From Eutreptiella sp. 'Long Island Sound 2002' (taxonomy: Eukaryota; Euglenozoa; Euglenophyceae; Eutreptiales; Eutreptiaceae), in NCBI GenBank assembly GCA_964036045.1, contig OZ038385.1:744001-808000 (forward strand): a stretch of DNA of 64,000 bases, written 5' to 3'. A program made the position numbers and the translations under genes. Below are positions 1-10,285 of the stretch, in pieces. Numbering within the stretch: the first letter of the stretch is position 1; every line of letters starts with the position of its first letter. The notes beneath the pieces are model-generated. The model did no database searches. It had not been told where the DNA came from and was given only the letters and a program-made list of their open reading frames with translations.

Positions 1-3000
1 ACGTGGATTGGTGATGTGAGTCTTGCGCAGCTTCTCGAACAGCTGCCGTCGAGCCACTTCAGCACGACCGTTAGACCGTCTGAGATAGGCGACGCTCTTG
101 GCGTGACGTCTTCCCATGAGGGAACACATAGCCTTGAACCAGCCACCAGTAAACTGGGGCCCTCGGTCACTGCAAATGGTGCGGGGGATGTCAAAGACGG
201 TCAGCCAATGACGAATCATCATGACTGCCACTTCCTTGGCAAGCAACCCCTTTTTGCGTGCCGGAACGGCTACTACGTAGCCACTGTGGCGATCCACACA
301 AAGAACCACACAGTCAAAGGTCTCCTTGCCAATGTGCACTTCGGGCATGGAGAAGACGTCCATGGCCACGCTTCCCATGGGCTGGTCGGGAACCGGGGTC
401 CATTGGGCTTCCCCTTTGACGTTCCGGTTATCAGGGTTGCAGGCCTGACACACCGAGCAACCCTTCCTGGCCTTCTTGATGGCGGTGTAGAGACCGATCT
501 GGTCGATCTCGAACTGGCGCTGCATGTCAAGGGCTTGCTTCTTGACCCCCGGGTGCAGCATGTGGTGGTGCCAAGCTTCACACAGCTCGAGCACCCGGGA
601 CTCCGGTACTAGCAGCTTACCATTGCGACAGAGCTTGCCATCTTCCTCAGTCAGCCCCTTTGGCCACTTCTGCCCGTCATCAGGGTCGGTCACAGCCCTA
701 TACTCGGCCGCAAAGGCCTCAGACTTGGCGTAGTCGTCGGTCCAGTCGTCCTGGAGGCAAGACTCAGGGAAGAGGTGCTTGTCGGACTCAGCTCCATCAG
801 GGGCGAGTACTCTGACCGCTCTGCCCATCCTCATTCCGAGGGGGGCATCCGCAGCCATGACGACGAAGCATTTAACACCCTCCTCCTCCATCAGGCGCTC
901 CATCTCAATGATCCTCTTGGATTCAGCGGTCTCAGCCTCATCGCCATGGGCAGACACGTCTGTCATGCCCTTGCTGGCGGGATAGGCCCACCTGCTGAGA
1001 CAGTCCGCCACAGTGTTATCCTTTCCAGGAATATACACAACCGTGAGATCGAACTTGGCCAAGGTCTCATGCCATCTTGCCCGTCGGGAGGCGGGACCAG
1101 AGGGGGTGTCCACGTGCTCCTTGTGCCACGACTGCAGACTCTGATGGTCGGTGCAGACGGTGACGGGATGGAGGGCTATGTACCCAGCCCATTTCCTGAG
1201 AGCCATGACGATGGCATACGCCTCCTTTTCACGGGGCGTCCACGTCCGTCTCTGGCCTTCCGCCAGGACTCGGCTCCAGAAGGCCACGGGCACGTGCCTC
1301 CCATCGTCAAGCACTTGCTCCAACACAGCGCCGACGGCGTAGTCGGAAGCGTCGGTGCGCAGGACGAACCCTCGGTCGGGATCCACGAGGTGCAGACCCA
1401 CTGCGGATAGCAGCGCCTGCTTCATCCCCTCAAAGGCACGGTCAGACTCTTCAGTCCAGACCAGAGCCTTCTTGGACCCCTTCTTGGTCTCCTCTCGGTT
1501 GCCCTTGAGCATGGTCGTCATGGGGGCTGCATACTCAGCATACATCTTGATATACCCCGAGTAATAATTGCAGAACCCCAGATACGCCCGTAGCTCACAG
1601 ACCGTCTTGGGCTTTTCCCAGTGCTCAATCGCAGCCACCTTGCCAGGTATGGGCTTTCGCTGCCCGTTCCCGACTACGTGGCCAGCGACTACCACCTCGC
1701 TTACCGCAATGGTGGCTTTGTCACTGCTGCCCGTGAGTTTGTGCCGAACCAGAAGGTCCAGCACCCGAGTGACGTCCCTCTCATGTGCCTCCAGGAGCTC
1801 CTCGTAGCTCGTACTGGGGTCCCCGGACGCGATGATCACGTCGTCCACGAAGGGGTCTGCACAGTCACGCACCGGATCAAGCAGGTTCTCCAGCATCCGC
1901 TGAAAAGCCGCATTGCCGTTGGTAACGCCCATGGGCATCACCTTCCACTGGAGAGGTCCAAGTGGAGTGCTCATGGCTGTGCAGGCACGGGACTCCTCGG
2001 CGAGAGGCATCTGATGATAACCATGTTTCAGGTCAATCACCGTGAAGATCCTCCGCCGGTGTTGTTTTTGCAGCATATCCTCAATGAGGGGCAGCGTATA
2101 GCTGTCGTACTGCGTTTGGGCGTTTAGGCCGCGGTAGTTGACCACGAGCCGCCACTCACCGGCTACCCTCTTGGGGACGACGAAGCACGGAGAGGCCCAC
2201 TCGGAGTGGCACGGCTCAAGCCAGCCTCTCTCGATGAAGTCACGGAGGATCTTCTCCATGGCCTCCTTCCTCTCGCCCCTCAGGGCAAACTCCCGGTGTC
2301 GATACACACGGGGGTCCTGCTTCAGTCGTATCTTGGCCTCGCCATACGGTCCACGCACCGGTGGGGGAAACACAGGCTTTCCGCTGAAGAAGGTGTCCCC
2401 ATACTTCTGCTTCAGCCTGGCCCTCAATGCCTGGATCTTGGGGCAGTCATCGGACTCCTCCTTGGCTTTTCCGGGCACTTGAACCACGGAGCTTACTTGA
2501 GGGGTAGCGACCCCACTCGGTTTCGGCTCAGGTGGTCTTCCCAGGTGGCCCAATGGGCCATCTCTGGTCTTGCCTCGGAACAGATCGCCGTAGGTGGGTG
2601 GGTTACCGCCGGGCGGCTCGTCCTGGCTGGACATGTGATCCAGCACCCTCTGTACGAAGGTATTCCCATCATAGGAACCGGAGACGATGGAGTCCACTTC
2701 CCACCAGGCTCTGTCCTGGCCCTTGCCCTCACGCTGGTTACCCCAGTTGTGAAAGGGCTGATCCATATACCCCTGAACCAGATCCAGCCCCTCTTCTGTG
2801 AGGGGGTCCTCCGATTCTCCGATGTCAACAGGGGGAACCGCAAAGCATTGCCGCCATGGCTCTGCTATGATGCGGTTGACACAGACGAAGTCCGTAGTGT
2901 CGGCCTGATCAAGGCCCCCATCCACATAGTGGAATTCCGTTGGCCATCTCTGGGGTGGCATGCGCTGTCCCTTAGCGTCCTGATAGACACTCTCTCCAGC

Positions 3001-4224
3001 CGGTAGGACGACCTTGTTGAAGGTCATGTTGGTCAATGAGACTACCCAATGTCGGGTACTTTCCTCCTCGGTGCATCCTATAGGAACAACCAGCACTGCC
3101 TTGGAGCGGTCCTTGCGAATCTTCGCTATCGCTCTTGGAATGTCCCAACGGGGGCAATGGATCCACATTAATCCCTGATGCGGACCCCAGTGCTTCTTCC
3201 ACGCGGAGTCCTGGGCGCTCCAGTACTTCTCACAAACCCGAAGATGGGCGGAGGTTCCTGAAGAGAACGCATCCAGGGCCAGATCCGAAGCTCCAAAGTC
3301 CGCGACCACTCGGCTCGCCACTTCCGGCATTACGCCGTACTCCTGGTTTGCTGGCCCAGTTGGCTCAGTGTCCAGCGCGGCTACTTCGAGCTGATTGCGT
3401 TCGGGGTGGATCCATTGGCATTCCACATGGTGCTCAGGTGACGAAAGCCACGAGAGCTGGTCGTCCTGGTACAGGGTCATCGAGGCCTGGGCCGGGAGGA
3501 CGCCGGAGTCCGTCTCCATCATGAAGTTGTACCCAACGATCATGTTCCAGTCCATCTCGGCCTCGTAGAAGCGACCGTGCAGGAGGATTTCCTTGCCGAG
3601 GTGTGGGCGGCTCAGCTCACGACAGTTTCCGAACTGCAGCCCGATGGCCGCTTCTTTCGTGCCTCCCACCATGTACTGGCCGTTTGCCACCTTCAGCCTG
3701 ACAGGTTTCCGACTGTCGGTCAGACACTCTGGCGGAAGTAGGCCAGCCTTGACCAAGCTGACCTGAGCGCCCGTGTGGACCAATACGTCGAAAACCTTTT
3801 CCACTTCCCCGCATAGGGCACGGACCTTAAGATGCAACTGCCGCTCGCGACCGACACGGCGCACGGCGTGCAAACTCAGGATCTCCGGCCGTTCCAGAAG
3901 CTCAACAAGCGACTGGTGCAGGTCGTGGACAATGGGCTCAGGCTGCCCATCTGCAGCATCCAGCTGCGGTCCGGGTGATCCTCCGATACTCTCGGATAGA
4001 TCTTGAAGTACATCAAACACATTCTTGGTCGCGAAGGACGGACGGGTGCAAGGGTTCGTGCCTTCACTTGCCCTCACCCCGCCTCCGCGACTGGGTGCCG
4101 GACCAGGCCTTCGGCCCGCGGCAGTCCCTTTGTGTTCATCGACTCCGGACTGAGATGGTTCGGCGCTTCCCACGTCACCATCCTGCGACCGCCCTAGCTG
4201 GGGCCCTTGGCTGCAGGGGCTCCG
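1..4224 (-). CDS. pol: RT-A pol: protease, extra domain, RT, RNase H, integrase (partial)
   Basis: One open minus-strand frame runs from the gag stop to the window edge with no stop seen in the stretches I translated; the frame agrees at 238, 1846, 2221, 3775 and 4141. In order: protease core at 3769-3777 reading V-H-T-G-A-Q, so the catalytic Asp is His; extra domain at about 2914-3350 (LDAFSS motif, ending YVDGG); reverse transcriptase at about 1800-2300 with FVDD at 1840-1851; RNase H at about 1000-1450 (TDAS, EKEAYA, TDHQS, ADCLSRW); integrase zinc finger at about 460-560 (C-x2-C in CSVCQAC) and catalytic core with MDVF and SDRGPQF, cut near GRAEV. No start codon is needed if pol is made by readthrough of the gag stop. 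Apart from the protease it looks intact. Confidence 0.9.
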
Positions 4225-4227
4225 CTA
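4225..4227 (-). other. RT-A gag/pol junction: in-frame UAG
   Basis: The sense sequence is TAG CGG AGC. Gag (upstream) and pol (downstream) are in the same frame, and no other stop separates them. This is the layout used for stop-codon readthrough in some retroviruses and retrotransposons. RT-B, RT-C and RT-D share it. Confidence 0.8.
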
Positions 4228-6114
4228 GGGGGCGTCGGTTGTGGAAGTAGGGGTGTTCTCCTCCGCATCAACCTCGTTGACGCCCTTCTTCTTTCCCCTT
4301 CTAGTCTTCTTGTCCTTGTCCTTGTTCTGGTCATTCTGGTTGTTCTCCTTGTTCTTGTTGTCCGACCTGGGGACCCAGTTCCTCTTGATCTCCTGGATCT
4401 CCTTTGCCAACTCGGTCCCCTGCGACATCAGCTTGGAGAGCTCATCCTTGTCCACCTCCACTTTGGCTTCCCGGATACCCGCGGGCGCACGCTTCTTCGA
4501 CCCGTGCGCCTTTTTGTAGGCCTCCGTGTCGGCTTGGTGGATGGGGCATGTTCGGTGGTCATGGTTGAAGCCTTTCTTCCTCCCATAACACACGAAACAG
4601 CCCTGAGGGTGAGCTCGTCTGAACTCCCCAAAGGACAGCGGAGGGCTGCCGATGCGACGAGGGTCCTTCTTCTCCTTCTTCTTCCAAGCCGGCTGCAGGG
4701 GCTTCCAGCTTCCCCGGTTGTTCCCCGCGCCGTTGTGAGCCACGAAGGCACAAACAGCCATCTCGGCGGGCTCATCGTCGTCGTCATCGTCGACGAGAGT
4801 CTCATCGCCGTCGGCTCCCGCTGGGTCCATAGCAGCTTCCCCGCCAGGTCCCTCGCCAACGTAGTTGACGTCGCGGTCGCCGGGCCTCAACCCGCGGGTG
4901 TGGTGGAGGTTCCGGTACTCCTTGAGCACCTCCTCTCCAACCCACTCCAGAATCTCGTCGCAGCTCATCCGCGCCGGAATGGCCGGCAGACGGATGGTCT
5001 GGCCGCTCACGTCACACTCGTCAAGGCGCCACATCGCGGTCTTCTCGCGATCGCCCGAGACGGTGATGAGCAGAGCGTTCCGCAGGGAGTGCTGTTTGAC
5101 ATCCCGGGCCACGTTCTTCCTCGTCCAACTCACCACGTTCGTATGGTACTCTTTGGGGAGCATCATCTTGACCGTGTGGTTGGACTTGGTCCGCTTGGCT
5201 TCCTCCTTGGTGACCCTCTTGATCCATGCTTCCGGCAGCATGGAGAGCAGGCGAGCCTGCTCGTCACCCTCGTTCCAATCCTCCATGTTGCGGCGGAAGA
5301 GGGTGTATTGCCCTCGGAAGTCTCGCCAGTCCCGTAGGCGGATCTCCCGTCCATCATGCTGAAGGTTGATGGACTTCCACCGCTTGGCAGCCACCTGCGG
5401 AGCGTCCACCCGCTCCTGCTCGTTGAGCCACTTCTTGGCTTCCTTGAGGGTCTTGATTTTCCCCTCCTTGGTCGCCACGAAGTGGAGCTCTTGGAGCACT
5501 TCCGGCAGGCGGTACCTGAACCGTCTGAAGACATACTTCTCCGCATCAGCGGGATGCATGTCCTCAGTAACGGTTACCCCCCAATCGTCCAGCTTCTCCA
5601 AGAAGCGGTCGAGGTTGAGGGGGTTGCCGTCGTACATGGGGGGCTTGATGTCCTTCAAGTCTTCCCACACGGCGGCATCTGCGGCCTTAGAGACCATGAA
5701 CGCCGGCCGCGAGGTCGACCGAGGTTCCCATCGGCCTCTCCCACGGACTCCCACGGCTGCCACGTCCATCTCCTCCATGGAATCCCTGTGGCTACGCTGC
5801 GGTTCCTCCATGTACGCTGAACCCAGATGTTCACGCCGTACTCCTTCCATGTACGCCTCCTCATCACGGCGCCGGCGGCTGCGTTCAGCGGCCTCCCGTC
5901 GTACACCACGCGGCGGGCTAATGTCGAACTCCTCGAGGTCCAGGTCCAGGTCCTCACCTCCGCCGACGTCCCACTCCACGTCTCCTCCGGGGACCTCATC
6001 CCTGAGTCCACCATAACGTCCTCCAGCCATTGGGATTGGCTCCGGGGCTGGTGCGGGGGGTACGGAACGTACAGGCGTCCGCGGTGGGGCACGGCGATTG
6101 TGGTAGTCCGCCAT
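4225..6114 (-). CDS. gag: RT-A gag (capsid and nucleocapsid)
   Basis: I chose the ATG at 6112-6114 (start MADYHNRR); the frame is also open upstream to a UAA at 6346-6348, so gag could once have been fused to the preceding region. The middle of the protein is a retrotransposon capsid region, with PPMYDGNPLNLDRFLEKLDDW and conserved Trp and Arg positions also seen in RT-B. The C-terminal half has an acidic run and then a zinc knuckle at about 4555-4605 spaced C-x2-C-x8-H-x4-C, wider than the classic C-x2-C-x4-H-x4-C. The motif PPLSF just before the knuckle is shared with RT-B. The tail is rich in Lys, Asn and Asp and should bind RNA. It ends at the in-frame UAG. Confidence 0.85.
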   Translation of the reverse strand: MADYHNRRAPPRTPVRSVPPAPAPEPIPMAGGRYGGLRDEVPGGDVEWDVGGGEDLDLDLEEFDISPPRGVRREAAERSRRRRDEEAYMEGVRREHLGSAYMEEPQRSHRDSMEEMDVAAVGVRGRGRWEPRSTSRPAFMVSKAADAAVWEDLKDIKPPMYDGNPLNLDRFLEKLDDWGVTVTEDMHPADAEKYVFRRFRYRLPEVLQELHFVATKEGKIKTLKEAKKWLNEQERVDAPQVAAKRWKSINLQHDGREIRLRDWRDFRGQYTLFRRNMEDWNEGDEQARLLSMLPEAWIKRVTKEEAKRTKSNHTVKMMLPKEYHTNVVSWTRKNVARDVKQHSLRNALLITVSGDREKTAMWRLDECDVSGQTIRLPAIPARMSCDEILEWVGEEVLKEYRNLHHTRGLRPGDRDVNYVGEGPGGEAAMDPAGADGDETLVDDDDDDEPAEMAVCAFVAHNGAGNNRGSWKPLQPAWKKKEKKDPRRIGSPPLSFGEFRRAHPQGCFVCYGRKKGFNHDHRTCPIHQADTEAYKKAHGSKKRAPAGIREAKVEVDKDELSKLMSQGTELAKEIQEIKRNWVPRSDNKNKENNQNDQNKDKDKKTRRGKKKGVNEVDAEENTPTSTTDAP

Positions 6115-6345
6115 GAGCCACTCATCACGCCACTCTTCACTGCCACTGCCGGGCGGCACGCGCTCGTTGCGGCGGCCCGCGCTTTGGTGAGAGGGGGCGG
6201 TGAGAGAGGGGGCACTGGCGCTGGGGCGACTCCTTGGGGCTCCGCCGGGGGCGCGGGGTCTGCCTGGACCTGGTCCGGGTCCCCAGCCGTCGTCCGACGA
6301 GCCAGACTCCAGGGGTGGGTGGTCGCTGCGGACGCTCCCAAGGGC

Positions 6346-8595
6346 TTACGGCGCGTCCAGCCTCTGCTGCAGGCCGCTGATGACCTTGTTCAGCGACCTG
6401 GTCTCGCCCGTGGCGATGTCCAGCAGCTTCTGGGTGGCGGTGGCGACGCCGGCGCTCTTGACCATCTCGATCTTGGCGATGTCCAGCTCTCTCTGTGCGC
6501 GCCCGGCGACCCTGGCGATGCGAGTCATCTCGCCCTTGCCCGTGTCTACCTCGCGCTCGAGGAACTGGACCCTCCTGCGGAGGTAGACAATCCACCGCCG
6601 GGTGGCATCCGGGTCGCCGTCCCCTGGTGGGTCGTCGGGGTCCCCAGGGGGTCCTCCAGGAGGGCCTCCGCCGGGTCCGCCCGATCCAGGGGGTCCTCCC
6701 CCGCCCGGTGGTCCGCCTCCAGGGGGTCCACTTGGTGGGCGTCCTCCAGGGGGTCCTGATGGTCCTCCGCCAGGGGGTCCCGGTGGGTCTCCGCCGGGTG
6801 GCCTCGGTAGGGTCCGAGGATGGGCGCTTCTTCGTGATGTCAAAGTCCATGTCGTCATCCTCGTCCATGTTGCCCCACCTGGGCGTCTCGGTCTCGGAAC
6901 ACTCTGAGCTCCGGTAGGGAGCAGGGGGATCCTCATCCTCACCTTCCGGCTCCATGGGGACGTCTCCGCCTCCTCCGCCCGTCCAAGCCACCACTTGGCG
7001 ATGTCGGCGGCCTCGTTCATCCCCGTCGCTGGCGGTGAAGAAGGGGTCACTGTCGTGGGGGTGTCCACCCGCTGGCCTCCGCGGCCTCTCGAGGGTCTTC
7101 CCCTTGCCCTTCCTCCGTCGATGGGCAGTGGTGCCACTGCTCCCACTGCTGCCCGTGTCCGCCTCATCCAGCGTCATCTTGGAGGAGGCGTCCCCTTCGA
7201 AAAGCTTTCGAAGGGTCTCCACTCGTGATCCTCCGGGGGGAGTCTCGCGGCGGAGTTTGGCCTCTGCCTCCTCCATTGCGGCGGCAGTGGCTGCGGCAGC
7301 TCGCCTTTCGGCCTCCTCCCAGGCACGAGCCGCCTGGGCTTCCCGGGTCTGCTGCAGCCGCGCCTTCTCCGCTTCCAACGCCGCCAACTCTGCCTTTGTC
7401 TTGGCCCTCTCTTCAGCGACCTTCCGTCGCGCGGCCTCGATGGCGTCCTTCTTGGCGGCGTCCGCCTGGGCCTTGGCCGTCGCTTCGGTGTGGGCCCTTT
7501 CCTCCGCCTCCTTCTTTGCCCTCTCTTGGGCAAGCGCCTCTTCCAGCGCCTTCACCTCGGCCTCCTTGCAGGCAATGGCCTCCTGCGTCAGGCGGGCTTC
7601 CTCGGCGGTTGCCGCCCACTCACTCTTCACCTGGGCAATCGCTGCCTCACGGGCGGCTGCGGCCGTGAGTCCGGCCGCAATGGCCGCCACGGTGGTAGCA
7701 TGGATGGCCATGCCATGCGCCCACTCCGCAGCCTCCTGCTGGGCGATGCCCGCGGCGCCCTCCACGGCAGCGTTCCGCTGCGTGGCCCGTTGCCGGGCAA
7801 TCCGAAGGTTGCAGGGCACCCCACAGGCGCGCTCACAGACGCGCACCACGTCCCTTTGGTTGGGAGCGACGCTGCTGCTGGAGCTGGCCTGGTCTGCCGG
7901 CATCCTCCCGCGGTGGGCCGACTTCACGTCGCTGCTGGGGCCTGACTTCCTCAGGAGCAGCGGACGGGGCTTGGCCTTGGTCTGCTTGGCGACTTGGAAG
8001 TAGTCGCCTAGGGTGGTGTGGCCGGGGTGGTGACCACCATTGGGCCCGTTGGGGACTGGGGGCTGGGGTTCCGCCCTTGGCGCCTTGGGCGGCTTCGGCG
8101 GCCAGGGATTTCCTGGTACTCCCGCCACTTCCGGTCCCGCTTCCTGTCCCCGGCGGACCGCTTTCCCTTCCCCGGAGACGCGCTGCTGCTGCTGCCCTGC
8201 AGCCTGCGCTCGCTCCCCGGTTCCGGGAAGTTCTTCTCGATCATGTCCCACATGGAGACGTTGATCGAGGCGCCCGACGGGTACTCGTTGGGCTTCTCGT
8301 CCTCCTCAATCCCATCGGGGCGCAGCCCTTCGCCGGGCCTGTCCGGGCAGGTCCAGGTCCTCCAGCGCCTCTGCTGGAAGCGGAAGGCAAACCCTTCCAC
8401 CCGCAGCCAGTCCTCCACGGCCTGCAGGCGGTCGGGGCTCATGTCCGTGCGGAGCTCGAAGCTCCCGGGCATGCCGCCTTCGCACTGGGGGTGGCTGTGG
8501 CGGTAGTGCTGGTCCCAAACCAACCCATGCAGTAGGCGCACTGCATGGGGGTGGGGCGGCGGCCACGTCTTACCCGCTTCTTGCCAGTTTACCAT
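6346..8595 (-). pseudogene. RT-A N-terminal gag region (coiled coil), two frameshifts
   Basis: The ATG at 8593-8595 opens MVNWQEAGK. The coding signal stays in the first frame to about 8120, moves to a second frame from there to about 6830, then returns to the first frame and ends at UAA 6346-6348. That means two compensating indels, near 8120-8140 and 6790-6830. The second lies in a Gly/Pro repeat (about 6605-6800), where indels are easy. The middle holds a Cys motif, CERACGVPCNLR (about 7800-7850), matching CEHRCRKACNLR in RT-B. A long Ala/Glu/Lys/Arg coiled coil follows (about 7250-7680). In RT-B the equivalent region is continuous with gag, so this was probably the N-terminal half of one large gag. 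I know no named family for it. Confidence 0.6.
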
Positions 8596-9026
8596 GGCAG
8601 CGGGGGGCGTTCTTGGTCTTGAGGTCCTTGTTGTGCACTAGTTCCGCTCAACGAACTGGTCCTGGTGGTGTTTGTTGAGGCGGGTGCTGCAGCACTGGGC
8701 TGGGAGTGCGGCCGGTGCTGGTCGGCCGGTAGTTGTGGTAGTGGTTGACGCGACTGGGTGTGCGGCCTTGCTGGTCGGCCGATAGGACTCGCTGATGTAG
8801 GAGTCCCGGTATGTCCACCTCCTTCACGGTCGCGGCGCAGTCAGGGCGATGCTCTGGACAGCGCTGCGAGCTCCGTGACGGACTCGACGCTGTCGCTGGG
8901 CGGCGCTACCAGTCGCTGCGCTGCGCTGCGAGCTGCGAGCTGCGAGCTGCTGCGCCGCGCTGCTCGGGGTTGGTGGCCCCGAGTGGCACGCGAGGGATGG
9001 GTAACCCCGCGGCGGTGAAACGCTTT
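8596..9026 (-). other. RT-A 5' leader; no gene
   Basis: GC-rich sequence upstream of the RT-A start codon. It contains a short 9-bp-type repeat (tgcgagctg, about 8929-8952) and the primer-binding-site candidate. I see no coding signal. Confidence 0.5.
8899..8911 (-). promoter_or_regulatory. RT-A primer-binding-site candidate
   Basis: The sense sequence starts TGGTAGCGCC. RT-D and RT-C have TGGTAGCAGAGGC and TGGTAGCAAGAGGC at their proven primer sites, so the first seven bases match. The LTR end expected just before it is not clear, so the site stays tentative. Confidence 0.35.
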
Positions 9027-9216
9027 TGACGCGTTCCCGTGGGGGGCCTGGCCATGGGACGCTGCGGTGACACGCACAAGCAAGCAGGCAGGCAAAGCAC
9101 TGCGCTCACAGGGGCATCAATACGCTCGTGTCATGTGACAAAGAGTTTCAGGATCCTTGCCACTCTGAAACAAGGGAACGAAAGTATGTACAGCAACACA
9201 TCAGGATATGTACACA
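9027..9216 (-). repeat. 190-bp repeat, copy 1 (LTR-like, TG...CA)
   Basis: In sense orientation it starts TGTGTACATA and ends GCGTCA. It differs from the copy at 11632-11821 at only two positions by eye. The last RT-B integrase codons run into it (stop at 9201). It could be the 3' end of RT-B or the start of the RT-A LTR. Its low-coordinate edge is a real element end in the other copy, because that edge abuts a target duplication. There is no polypurine tract on the RT-B side. Confidence 0.6.
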
Positions 9217-10268
9217 TCGCCGGCCGTGAACTCGAAGGTGACGGGACGTCCGCTGGGGTCTGGTGCTCGGGGACGAAGCTGGGTATGGTCGCGGTCCAGG
9301 ATCTTGTTATCCCCCACACGAACCGCATACACATCCTGCCCGACCTTCCGCACGATTACCCCCGGCACATACCAAGATGCCTGCCGATGCCTGGACAGGA
9401 CATCCTTGTGGTGCCGCTCCACCCAAACGTTGTCTTGGAGAGCATACTTCTGGACCTTTCCCTGCTTGAAGTACTTGGCCCTCTTGTCATGCTCGTCCTG
9501 AAGTGCCTTGCACACCTTGGCCGCCGTGTCGTCCGCCTCAGCCATCATAGCGTTCGCATCCCGGGCCACTTTGCCATGGTTCAACCACGGGAGAGTGCGT
9601 GACACTCGATCCTGTAGGAACAGGATACGATGGGGCGACAGTCCAGTGGGTCCCAGAAGGTCATGGTACGCTTGGAGCACTCTCCACAGCGAATTGTACC
9701 AGTTCCAGCCTGGTTCGTCGATGTGCAGCTGGCGGAACTTCTCGAACATCTGCCGCCCGGCAACCTCAGCCCGGCCATTCGACCGGCTGTGGTACGCCAC
9801 GGTCTTGGCATGTCGAATGCCCATGTGCTTGCACATCGTCTTGAACCACGTCCCCACAAATTGACTGCCCCGATCGCTGCAGATGACAGCTGGGACATCA
9901 AAAATCGTCAGCCAATGCCTGATCATGGCATTAGCGACGGTCTTTGCCTGCAGCCCCACTCCATGCTTGTCCTTCTTGTCCTTCTTCTTGGACTTCTTGC
10001 CAGGGACCGCCACGATATACCCACTGTGCCTATCCACCGCCAGGATGACACAGTCGTAGGTCTCTCCTTCCACGGTAACCTCCGGCATGGCGAATACATC
10101 CATGGCCACGGACCGCATAGGGGCCTCCGGTATAGCCGTATACACCGGGTTGCCCGCTGTGGAGTGGTTGGGGCTCTTCGTGGCCCGACACACGGCACAG
10201 TCGCTGCAGTACCTATCCAGGATGGCGTAGTACCCCGATGGGAACTTGAAGCGCCACTCCAGGTCCTG
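9201..10268 (-). pseudogene. RT-B integrase (5' end broken)
   Basis: Open minus frame after an in-frame UAG at 10269-10271. It begins in the zinc-finger region (C-x2-C within CSDCAVCRA), then has a DDE core with MDVF, SDRGSQF and GRAEV, and a GPY/F-like C-terminal segment (WYVPGVIVRKVGQDVYAV). There is no chromodomain, unlike RT-C and RT-D. The UAG falls where RT-A has Gln, consistent with a CAG to TAG change. A frameshift at about 10286-10295 separates it from the RNase H part. The stop at 9201 lies inside the 190-bp repeat. Confidence 0.8.
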
Positions 10269-10285
10269 CTACATCTTGTCCTGAA

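Larger units (their letters stand above)
1..9216 (-). mobile_element. RT-A: Ty3/gypsy LTR retrotransposon, cut by left edge
   Basis: On the minus strand the order is N-terminal gag region, gag, an in-frame UAG, then pol (protease, extra domain, reverse transcriptase, RNase H, integrase), with the integrase running off position 1. The 3' part and 3' LTR are outside the window. The 5' edge is uncertain. A primer-binding-site candidate lies at 8899-8911, and a 190-bp repeat with TG...CA ends lies at 9027-9216 directly against the last codons of RT-B. It is the closest relative of RT-B in the window: they share the zinc-knuckle spacing, the motif before it and the pol order. RT-A is unlikely to be autonomous because its protease has lost the catalytic aspartate and its N-terminal gag is frameshifted. 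Confidence 0.85.

Noticed and set aside
4207-5337. Plus-strand ORFs of 200-380 codons across 1-12 kb
   Set aside because: They lie opposite retrotransposon gag and pol whose minus frames carry clear family motifs; the plus frames have none.
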